DNA from: Desulfovibrio desulfuricans DSM 642
GTDB lineage: Bacteria; Desulfobacterota; Desulfovibrionia; Desulfovibrionales; Desulfovibrionaceae
Direction: 5' to 3'
Assembly: GCF_000420465.1 (NCBI RefSeq)
Contig: NZ_ATUZ01000011.1
Span: 62,001-126,000, forward strand
Length of the DNA stretch: 64,000 nt
Part shown: positions 44,171 to 50,974 of the stretch, piece after piece
How the letters are laid out: every line of letters begins with the position of its first letter
How positions within the stretch are numbered: position 1 is the stretch's first letter
Translations under genes and position numbers: made by a program
The notes under the pieces: generated by a model
Seen by the model: the letters and a program-made list of their open reading frames with translations, nothing else
The model's database searches: none
Told to the model about the DNA's origin: nothing

Positions 44171-45603
44171 GCCAGTTGCTCCCAGATATTCCAGAATTGC
44201 GGAAAGGATTTGCGCACCACCAGCGGGTCGTCCAGCAGGTCGCGCACGTTTGTTTCAGGCTGGCGCAGTCCCAGCAGGGCCAGAGACATGGCGATGCGGT
44301 GGTCGTTGTGGGCCGAGAGGGAAACGCCCTCGGGCAAACGCGGACAGTCCGGCTTGCCGTTGCCGCGTCCGGCCAGACCGTGAATGAGCATGCCGTCCGA
44401 GAGCTGGTCAATGACCACGCCAGCCTTGGCAAGCTCCTGCGCCGGGGCGCTGATGCGGTCCGACTCTTTATAACGCAGATGGGCCACATTGCTGATGCGC
44501 GTGGAACCCTGCGCAAAGGCCGCCAGCACGGCCACTGTGGGCACGAGGTCGGGGCAGTCGCCCATGTCCAGCTCCACGCCATGAAGGGAGGAGGGATACA
44601 CGGTGACGGAATCCTCCGTCAGGGTCATACGCGCGCCCATGCGCTGCAAAATGCCCAGCATGGCGCGGTCGCCCTGCAGGGAATCCGTACGCAAACCTTC
44701 AACTCTCACGGGTTTAAGACCCAGTGCGCCAGCGGCCAGTAAATAGGACGCGCCAGACCAGTCGCCTTCAACTGTGTAGTTGCCCGCGCGGTACGCGCCG
44801 GGATGGACTGTCACGCGCAAGCAGCCGGGATGCGCGGCCTTGAGTTCGCGCCATGCGCCAGGGGGCAGCATTTCCCACGGAGCATCGGCCGCATCGCGGG
44901 TTTCCACGTCAAAGTGGATGGCGTAGTCTGTCAGGCATTGCAGGGTCAGCCCCACATAGGGCCAGGAGACGGCTTTCTGCCCGCCAAGCGTTACGGACAA
45001 TGGCGCAGGCCCCATGGGGGCCGCCAGCAGCAGGCCTGAAAAATACTGGCTCGAAATATCCATGCCCAGAGTTACCTCTCCCCCGCACAGCGCGGGGTTA
45101 AGGCCCTTGGCGTGCAGCACCAGAGGCGGGCAGTCGGCCTTGCCCTCAAAGGTGACGGCAAGCCCCAGTTTACTGAGGGAGTCCGTCAGTTCGGCAATGG
45201 GCCTTTCATGCATGCGCGGCGCGCCGTGTATGCGAAATTCGCCCTCGCCAGCGGCCAGCACTGCGGTAAGCAGCCGACAAGTGGTGCCGGATTCTTCCAC
45301 ATCACAGGAAAGGGGCGCACCCTCCGCGCCGCCGAGCGGCTTGCCGCCCATGCCCGTCACGCGCCACGCGCCGGAGGCCTGAGTGCTTTCGGGCAGGGTT
45401 TCCATGCTCGCCCCGGCCCCGCACAGGATGGCGCGGGTGCGTTCGAGGTCGCGGCTTTCAAGAGTATGCCGCACGGTGGAAACACCCTGCGCCAGCGCCG
45501 CGCCAATAAGATAGCGGTGCGAAACGGATTTGGAAGCGGGTGCGGTAACGCTTGCCGTGGCCTGCTTTTCGGCCTCGGTGATGATAATGGTGCTCTGGCT
45601 CAT
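44167..45603 (-). CDS. aroA: 5-enolpyruvylshikimate-3-phosphate synthase
   Basis: Encodes 478 residues. Transfers enolpyruvyl from PEP to shikimate-3-phosphate. N-terminal KSVSHRYLIGAALAQG, central NYTVEGDWSGASYLLAAGAL and C-terminal LRYKESDRI and NDHRIAMSLALLGL are family motifs. Start and stop overlap pheA and tyrA by 4 bases each, so translation is coupled. Confidence 0.94.
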   Translation of the reverse strand: MSQSTIIITEAEKQATASVTAPASKSVSHRYLIGAALAQGVSTVRHTLESRDLERTRAILCGAGASMETLPESTQASGAWRVTGMGGKPLGGAEGAPLSCDVEESGTTCRLLTAVLAAGEGEFRIHGAPRMHERPIAELTDSLSKLGLAVTFEGKADCPPLVLHAKGLNPALCGGEVTLGMDISSQYFSGLLLAAPMGPAPLSVTLGGQKAVSWPYVGLTLQCLTDYAIHFDVETRDAADAPWEMLPPGAWRELKAAHPGCLRVTVHPGAYRAGNYTVEGDWSGASYLLAAGALGLKPVRVEGLRTDSLQGDRAMLGILQRMGARMTLTEDSVTVYPSSLHGVELDMGDCPDLVPTVAVLAAFAQGSTRISNVAHLRYKESDRISAPAQELAKAGVVIDQLSDGMLIHGLAGRGNGKPDCPRLPEGVSLSAHNDHRIAMSLALLGLRQPETNVRDLLDDPLVVRKSFPQFWNIWEQLA

Positions 45604-46832
45604 GAGACTGGCTGCTCCGGTGTTTCCGAGTGGAGGTCAAGACGGTCCAGTTGCGGCCCTGTGGGGTAGCTGCCCAGTATGCGGAAGCTGGTGCAGACTT
45701 CGTGCAGTTTTTCCAGCAGGGGGGCGTAGCGGGGATCTTCCAGATCACTTTCCACATCGGCAAAGAAAACGTATTTCCAGCGCTGTCCGCGCAGGGGGCG
45801 CGATTCCAGTTTGCGCATGTTGATGCCGTTGCTTGCCAGCAGGTCAAGTACGCTTGAGAGCGCGCCAGCCTTGTCTGCCGTGGTGAACAGCAGCGAGGTT
45901 TTGTCCGCGCCGGTATGGCCGGGCTGCGGGCCGCCCGTGCGGCTGCCCGAGCGCGCATCGCCGGGGCCGATGATCACAAAGCGCGTCCAGTTGCCGGGCT
46001 CGTCCTCAATGCGGCGGGCCAGAACGGCAATGCCCATGAGGTCGGCCAGCTTGCCGTGACCGATGGCGGCTGCGTCTTCCTTGCCCGCAGCATACTGGGC
46101 GGCGGCAGCGGTGGATTCCACGGGCACAAGGCCAGCGCCGGGCAGATGGGCGCGCAGCCACGCGCCGCACTGGGCCAGGGGCTGGGGGTGGGAATACACG
46201 GTACGCACGGCGGCCAGCGAGGGCGCGTTGCTCAGCAGACAGTGCGAAATGCGCGAAAACAGCTCGGCCTGAATATGCACGTCGTACTTAAGGAACAGGT
46301 CAAAGCTCACGCCCACGGTTCCCTGAAGGGAATTTTCCAGCGGCACCACGCCGAGCTCGCACTGACCGGAAGCCACTTCCTGAAAGACCTGCGTAATATC
46401 GTTGCAGGGGCGGAACTGGGCGGCATGGCCCAGGTACTCCACGCCCGCAAAGTAGGAAAACGTGCCTTCAGGGCCGAGATAGGCCACATTCTGGGGTCGC
46501 TGCAAGGAGCGGGAAGAAGAAAAAATCTCGCGCCAGATGGCCCGCAGATGATCCTCCGGCAGGGGGCCGGGGTTGCGCGTGGCCAGACTGTCCAGCACTT
46601 CCTTTTCCCGCAGGGGCTTGAAGATAATGCCCGGCACGTCGGCCTTGATACGTCCCACCTCAAGGCTCAGGGCCGCCCGCTGGTTAAAGAGCGTGAGCAG
46701 ATCCTGATCCACGGCGTCAATCTCGTGGCGGATGGCGGCAAGGCGCGCGCCCGCCTTATCGGGAGAGGCTGCCTGACGGTCTGCTGCGGCTGTGGGGTGG
46801 CCCTTGGGCCAGTGGCTGTTGCTGTCGTCCAT
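45600..46832 (-). CDS. pheA: Bifunctional chorismate mutase / prephenate dehydratase
   Basis: Encodes 410 residues from ATG 46832 (GGGAG upstream). Residues ~25-110 are an AroQ-type chorismate mutase (RLAAIRHEIDAVDQDLLTLFNQRAAL). Then comes prephenate dehydratase, with NVAYLGPEGTFSYFAG and the catalytic TRF in NWTRFVIIG. A C-terminal ACT domain with LESRPLRG binds phenylalanine for feedback. It starts 2 bases after the DHQ synthase stop. Confidence 0.94.
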   Translation of the reverse strand: MDDSNSHWPKGHPTAAADRQAASPDKAGARLAAIRHEIDAVDQDLLTLFNQRAALSLEVGRIKADVPGIIFKPLREKEVLDSLATRNPGPLPEDHLRAIWREIFSSSRSLQRPQNVAYLGPEGTFSYFAGVEYLGHAAQFRPCNDITQVFQEVASGQCELGVVPLENSLQGTVGVSFDLFLKYDVHIQAELFSRISHCLLSNAPSLAAVRTVYSHPQPLAQCGAWLRAHLPGAGLVPVESTAAAAQYAAGKEDAAAIGHGKLADLMGIAVLARRIEDEPGNWTRFVIIGPGDARSGSRTGGPQPGHTGADKTSLLFTTADKAGALSSVLDLLASNGINMRKLESRPLRGQRWKYVFFADVESDLEDPRYAPLLEKLHEVCTSFRILGSYPTGPQLDRLDLHSETPEQPVS

Positions 46833-46834
46833 GC

Positions 46835-47818
46835 TTATATCTCCCGGATGTCTTCGCGGATGCGCATGCCAAAATGGCGACCGGCTTCGTCCAGGCGGCA
46901 CAGCACGGTATCGCCGGGTTTCAGGCCCACCACGCTTACCGGCTCGCCGCCGGGGGTGGTCAGGCGGATTGTTTCGGCATTCTGCAAAAATACCGCGCCG
47001 GTTTTAACGCCGTCTTCGGTGGTAACCTGGGCTTCAACCAGCAGCATGGGGCGCACTTCAATCTTGACCCTGCCAAGGGTGGCAAGGCTGGTTTCGCCGT
47101 TGGCGTCCACGATCAGCACTTCCTGCCCTGCCTTGAATTCGCCAAGATAGGTGGTTTTGTCGCCGGGCAGGCGCACGTAGGCATGCACGGCCCCCGCATT
47201 GACCCTGAAGGGGCGGGCGGCCACATATTCGTTGCGCTCGGTTTCCGCATGCACAAGAAAGGTAAAGGCGCTGGAATTGCCCACCAGCATGCCCTGCCCC
47301 TTGCGCAGGATGGAGAGCGTGTCGGCGCAGACGCGGTGCCCGAGGCCCACGGATTCCACACGGGTGATCACGGCGGGCTGCAGTTCTTCATGCCCCTGCG
47401 CGAGCTTGCACTGGCTGACAATGGTCTTGAGATCGGCCACGGACTCTCTGGATACAACAATGCCCGCCACACCGCGTTCCAAAATTCCTGCGGCAAGGCG
47501 GGCCTCGTCCAGCGTAGCGGCCTCAGCCAGAACGCTGTCGCTCTGGGCCAGAAGGTTTTCCACAGGTATTACCTCCCAGCCGCGAGCCAGAACCACACGC
47601 TCGCCCTTATGCAACCTTTCGAGCACGGCTTCTTCGTCAGCCTTGACGCTGAGCGCCATCATGGCGGTATCTTCGGCAGCCCACACAGGGCAGCGCGAAA
47701 GACCGGAAACTTCTTCCACATGCTGGCGCGGCACAATAACGCCGTCCACGCCGGATTCCAGCGCCAGGGTCACATCGCCCTTGTCGAAGGGAACGCAGTT
47801 GAAATAGATGCGGGACAT
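46835..47818 (-). CDS. 3-dehydroquinate synthase II (archaeal type)
   Basis: Encodes 327 residues. Oxidatively deaminates and cyclises ADH to 3-dehydroquinate, replacing AroB. Family landmarks are ITRVESVGLGHRVCADTLSIL and RPFRVNAGAVHAYVRLPGDKTTYLGEFKAG. The enzyme was first known in methanogens. It follows the ADH synthase gene by 5 bases, so both steps of the alternative entry are encoded together. Confidence 0.92.
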   Translation of the reverse strand: MSRIYFNCVPFDKGDVTLALESGVDGVIVPRQHVEEVSGLSRCPVWAAEDTAMMALSVKADEEAVLERLHKGERVVLARGWEVIPVENLLAQSDSVLAEAATLDEARLAAGILERGVAGIVVSRESVADLKTIVSQCKLAQGHEELQPAVITRVESVGLGHRVCADTLSILRKGQGMLVGNSSAFTFLVHAETERNEYVAARPFRVNAGAVHAYVRLPGDKTTYLGEFKAGQEVLIVDANGETSLATLGRVKIEVRPMLLVEAQVTTEDGVKTGAVFLQNAETIRLTTPGGEPVSVVGLKPGDTVLCRLDEAGRHFGMRIREDIREI

Positions 47819-47823
47819 GCGGC

Positions 47824-48621
47824 TTATTCTCCTACAATTTCCATGGCCTGATCCACGGAAACGTTGTCGTGAACGATGGCGCGCAGGGCCTTGACCAGGG
47901 CAACGCGGTTGGGATGCTGGAAGACATTGCGGCCCACGGAAATGCCCGCGCCGCCAGCACTCAGCGAATCCTGAACCATCTGGAGTATCTGACGGGTGGA
48001 ATCCATGCGCTCGCCGCCGGCGATAACCACGGGCACACAGCAGGCGGCCACGACTTCAGAGAAGCTTTCCGCATCGCCGGTGTAGGGCACCTTGACGATG
48101 TCCGCGCCCAGCTCAACGCCCACGCGGGCGCAGTGTGCCACCACGTCCTTGGCATAGCCGTTCTGGATCTGGGGGCCGCGGGCGTACATCATGGCCAGCA
48201 GCGGAATGCCCCAGTTGTCGCACGATTCGGCCACACGGCCCAGATCGGCCAGCATGAGGCGTTCATTGGGGTCGCCCAGATTGACGTGTACCGAAACGCA
48301 GTCCGCGCCGTGCTTGATGGCTTCTTCAACCGTGGCCACGAGGGTTTTGGTGTTGCCGAGGGGCGAAAGGGCCGTGGAGGCCGAAAGGTGGATGATAAGG
48401 CCGATGTCGCTGCCCGCGTTACGGTGCCCGCAACGCACAAGACCCTTGTGCATGAGAACAGCGTCCGCGCCGCCTGTGGCCATGTCGTTGACGGTGTCGC
48501 GCATGTCCACCAGGCCTTCAACCGCGCCGATGGTCACGCCGTGGTCCATGGGAACAATGATGGTACGGCCATTTGCGCGGTTGATGATACGTTCCAGGCG
48601 GATTTTTTTTCCAAGGTACAT
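47824..48621 (-). CDS. 2-amino-3,7-dideoxy-D-threo-hept-6-ulosonate (ADH) synthase
   Basis: Encodes 265 residues from ATG 48621 (AAAGGAG upstream). It is a class I aldolase-fold enzyme with GRTIIVPMDHGVTIGAVEGL near the start and the Schiff-base lysine in DIVKVPYTGD. It joins a sugar phosphate and aspartate semialdehyde to make ADH, bypassing DAHP synthase. First enzyme gene of the operon, 80 bases after the leader terminator. Confidence 0.92.
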   Translation of the reverse strand: MYLGKKIRLERIINRANGRTIIVPMDHGVTIGAVEGLVDMRDTVNDMATGGADAVLMHKGLVRCGHRNAGSDIGLIIHLSASTALSPLGNTKTLVATVEEAIKHGADCVSVHVNLGDPNERLMLADLGRVAESCDNWGIPLLAMMYARGPQIQNGYAKDVVAHCARVGVELGADIVKVPYTGDAESFSEVVAACCVPVVIAGGERMDSTRQILQMVQDSLSAGGAGISVGRNVFQHPNRVALVKALRAIVHDNVSVDQAMEIVGE

Positions 48622-48701
48622 GGGCTCGCTCCTTTCAGTCTGCTGCTTTAAGGTGACCCGCATGGAGCGGGGTTTGCCGCATCTTTTCCGGCGGCCCATA
48701 C

Positions 48702-48735
48702 AAAAAAAGGGCCGCTGGCTTGTTGCCTGCGGCCC
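48702..48735 (-). terminator. Attenuator terminator of the aromatic operon
   Basis: GGGCCGC (48709-48715) pairs with GCGGCCC (48729-48735), extended inside by GGC/GCC after a T-T mismatch, with loop TTGTT. Seven T residues follow on the minus strand (48708-48702). It sits between the leader peptide and the ADH synthase gene, inside the operon, so it must regulate rather than end it. Its 5' arm (48732-48725) can alternatively pair with leader codons 28-30. Confidence 0.88.
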
Positions 48736-48759
48736 GTTGAACTTTCTAACTTTTACGCG

Positions 48760-48864
48760 TCAGCAAAGCTCCCGACCACAGGCTCCGGTAAAGTACGCAA
48801 AATAATACCAGCTAAAGATGCCGGTGGCGTAGGAGGAGGTGTGGTTGGAAGAAATGCGCTGCAT
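48760..48864 (-). CDS. Aromatic leader peptide (Trp/Tyr/Phe attenuator)
   Basis: A 34-codon frame from ATG 48864 (AAGGA 7 bases before) to TGA 48760. It begins MQRISSNHTSSY and contains FSWYYFAYF at codons 17-25: one Trp, three Tyr and three Phe in nine codons, the composition of a ribosome-sensing leader. Codons 28-30 (GCCTGTGG, 48783-48776) complement the terminator 5' arm CCGCAGGC (48732-48725) with one G-U. Codons 13-15 (CCACCGGC, 48827-48820) can pair with the same segment, giving a 1:2 / 2:3 / 3:4 arrangement. The peptide itself need have no other function. Confidence 0.85.
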   Translation of the reverse strand: MQRISSNHTSSYATGIFSWYYFAYFTGACGRELC

Positions 48865-48893
48865 GAAAGTATCCTTAAAATTTTCTAGGTAAA

Positions 48894-48922
48894 AAGCTAC
48901 GCGGCATGCAAAAGCCTGTCAA
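48894..48922 (-). promoter_or_regulatory. Sigma-70 promoter of the aromatic leader-operon
   Basis: On the minus strand TTGACA (48922-48917), a 17-base spacer and TAGCTT (48899-48894). A start near 48887 gives a leader of about 23 bases before the leader ATG. GCATGCAAA occurs at 48904-48912 within the spacer and at 48939-48947 upstream, 35 bp apart. Confidence 0.7.
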
Positions 48923-48935
48923 TAGGAAATTGAAG

Positions 48936-48947
48936 TTTGCATGCAAA
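48936..48947. promoter_or_regulatory. Candidate operator TTTGCATGCAAA upstream of the aromatic promoter
   Basis: A perfect 12-bp palindrome. Nine bases of it recur at 48904-48912 inside the promoter spacer. The pair brackets the -35 box, as expected for a dimeric repressor. No regulator is assigned. Confidence 0.45.
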
Positions 48948-48959
48948 TTATTCGCAAAG

Positions 48960-50021
48960 TCAGGCTGCGCCACGCTCTGCGGGATCAGAGGGGGCGTCCG
49001 GGGTTGTTGTTTTGCGCCGCAGCTTGCGCGTTTCAATGCGCTTGAGCACAAAGTCGCCGGGTTTGACCCCTTCGGGCACTGCCGAGAGGGGAAACTCCGC
49101 GCGGGCCAGATTGCGGTGCCCGCCAGCCTCGCCCACATCGTAAAAACAGGCGTCCGCAAGACGGCCAATGTCCCGTCCGCCATCACCGCGGAAGATCACG
49201 ATAACGGTTTTGTCCACCACGCCGCTTACGGCTATCCACCGCAGGCCGTGTACCCGTGTGAAAAAGTCCGCCACTGCTACCAAGAGGTCTGCGCTGTTGA
49301 CCTCGTTGAGCGAGGCAAAGGCCCCGCCGCCGCGGCAGTCGGCAAGGGAACGGAATGCGCGCGAAAACAGCGGCAGCCATTCCCGCAGGTATTCGCTGCG
49401 CAGAATACGGCGCAGCAGTCCGTTGTCCGCATGGCGTGAAAGCCACTGATAGGCGCGAAAATCGTCTTCGCCGCCAGAGCGTTCAAAAGCCGCCGTATCT
49501 GTGCGGATGCCGTACAGCAGGGCTGTGGCCAGCCTTGGGCCGGGGCGCATGCGCAGGGCCTTGAGATAGCGGGCCATCATGGTGCTGGTGGCGCCCATGT
49601 TGGGGCGGATATCGCGCAGCAAGGCCGGGCCAGCCAGTGAGCATGCCGTAACGTTGTTGGCGGCGCGGGGCAGGGGGTGGTGGTCGATGACGCAGTCAAA
49701 GTGCAGGCCCTGAAAAGCCTTGCTGTGGTGCGGCTGGGAATCCACCATTGCAAGGTGGGTGTACTGGTCGGCATTTTCAGGCTGCCAGGGGCGCACGGGG
49801 ATGTTCAGGTAGCGGATCATGGCCAGGTTGTCGGGCCGGGTCACCTCATTGATACGCGCAATGTCCACGTTGTGTACCTTGTGGATCATAATACGCTTGA
49901 GCGCCAGCGCCGATGCCAGGGCATCGGGGTCGGCATTGATGAGGATGCACCAGCGGTCGTCCTTGCTGAGACCTGCCCGCCATTTTTGCAGCAGGGCGAT
50001 GTGGTCTGTGGCGCCAGCCAT
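48960..50021 (-). CDS. DHH-family phosphoesterase
   Basis: Encodes 353 residues with AAGGAG 4 bases before ATG. The DHH domain shows LINADPDALASALAL (residues ~28-42), VDSQPHH and VIDHHPLPRA, the Mn-binding motifs. The C-terminal DHHA1-like part has GRDIGRLADACF and GEAGGHRNLARAEF. Relatives degrade nanoRNA or cyclic dinucleotide products. It lies 30 bases after the CbiR-like gene, probably the same transcript, and ends next to the aromatic operator. Confidence 0.82.
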   Translation of the reverse strand: MAGATDHIALLQKWRAGLSKDDRWCILINADPDALASALALKRIMIHKVHNVDIARINEVTRPDNLAMIRYLNIPVRPWQPENADQYTHLAMVDSQPHHSKAFQGLHFDCVIDHHPLPRAANNVTACSLAGPALLRDIRPNMGATSTMMARYLKALRMRPGPRLATALLYGIRTDTAAFERSGGEDDFRAYQWLSRHADNGLLRRILRSEYLREWLPLFSRAFRSLADCRGGGAFASLNEVNSADLLVAVADFFTRVHGLRWIAVSGVVDKTVIVIFRGDGGRDIGRLADACFYDVGEAGGHRNLARAEFPLSAVPEGVKPGDFVLKRIETRKLRRKTTTPDAPSDPAERGAA

Positions 50022-50051
50022 GATTCTCCTTAAACGTTTATGCGCGAATGT

Positions 50052-50867
50052 TCATCTGCCGGAATGCGGTTGCGCAAGCGCCTCCAGCACCGGTAGGGAT
50101 GCGGCCAAACGATCCCAGTTGAATATCTCGACCATGTGCACTGCCGAATCGGGGATGCGCTGCATGAGGGCGGCAGCGGTCTGCGCCTGCCCGGGCGTAA
50201 AAGCCGTGAGGGGCAGATGCCGGTCGCCATCGCCGGGGGCGCTCCAGTGCGCCATGGTCGCCTGCTCTGGCAGGGTCGAAACCAACAGGTTTTTTTGACC
50301 ATAGCCCAGGAGGTGCCCTACGTCCAGACACAGGCCCAGTCCGTGATCCTGAAGAAATTCCTGTCCAAGGCAGGTAATATCACTGTGGGCAACGTTTTCC
50401 AGCAACAGCGGAATATCGCAGCAGTTTTTCCAGTGATTCGCAAAACCTGCCAGCAGGCGGCGTTGCACTTGCGGCGATCCCTGGGGCGGGTGCAGCACGG
50501 CGCAGCGCGGCTGAAGAAAAGCCGCCTTGCCAAGCACGGCATGGGCCAGGCGGGCGGCAGCGCGGGCAGGATAGGCGGCAGTACTCTTGCTGGCGGGCCA
50601 GGGCAGGTCAACGGGCAGATGTACATGCCAGCGCAGGGGCAGGGTTTCCAGATCGGGCGGCAAGTCCTGCGGCCCGTAGTTCAGGCAGGACTGGGCTTCA
50701 AAAAAACACAGACCTACCTCGTCCACCTTGCCAGCCAGAAAGCGCGCGTTTTCCGCCACTCCGGCGGGCAGCACAAAGGACGGAGCGGCCAGACGGCCTG
50801 CAAAGCGTGCGGGCCGCAGATGCGGCGTGTCTGGCTGGAGCGTCTGGTCGCCTGAATCTCGGGACAT
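50052..50867 (-). CDS. TIM-barrel AP-endonuclease-family protein, CbiR-like (cobamide remodelling)
   Basis: Encodes 271 residues from ATG 50867 (AAGGAA 9 bases before). The N-terminus RFAGRLAAPSFVLPAGVAENARFL with VDEVGLCFFEAQSCLNY and LRWHVHLPVDLPWP resembles CbiR, a phosphodiesterase that removes the lower ligand of cobamides for remodelling. Metal-binding-like motifs LLLENVAHSD and GLCLDVGHLLGYG fit the xylose-isomerase/AP-endonuclease fold. The CbiR identity is from memory of the family pattern; a generic sugar-phosphate isomerase fold is the alternative. Confidence 0.55.
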   Translation of the reverse strand: MSRDSGDQTLQPDTPHLRPARFAGRLAAPSFVLPAGVAENARFLAGKVDEVGLCFFEAQSCLNYGPQDLPPDLETLPLRWHVHLPVDLPWPASKSTAAYPARAAARLAHAVLGKAAFLQPRCAVLHPPQGSPQVQRRLLAGFANHWKNCCDIPLLLENVAHSDITCLGQEFLQDHGLGLCLDVGHLLGYGQKNLLVSTLPEQATMAHWSAPGDGDRHLPLTAFTPGQAQTAAALMQRIPDSAVHMVEIFNWDRLAASLPVLEALAQPHSGR

Positions 50868-50919
50868 GGGGGTGTTCCTTGTGCGGGCATGTGGCGTCGG
50901 CCATGCAGCCACCATGCGC

Positions 50920-50952
50920 AAAGGGGGAGATTTCTGGAAAATCTCCCCCTTT
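50920..50952 (-). terminator. Hairpin terminator after the PreP-type protease gene
   Basis: A perfect 14-bp stem AAAGGGGGAGATTT (50920-50933) pairs with 50939-50952 around CTGGA. The T stretch after it on the minus strand is short (TTT). It lies 22 bases after the protease stop. Confidence 0.7.
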
Positions 50953-50974
50953 ATCATTCTATAATCGCAGGAGG

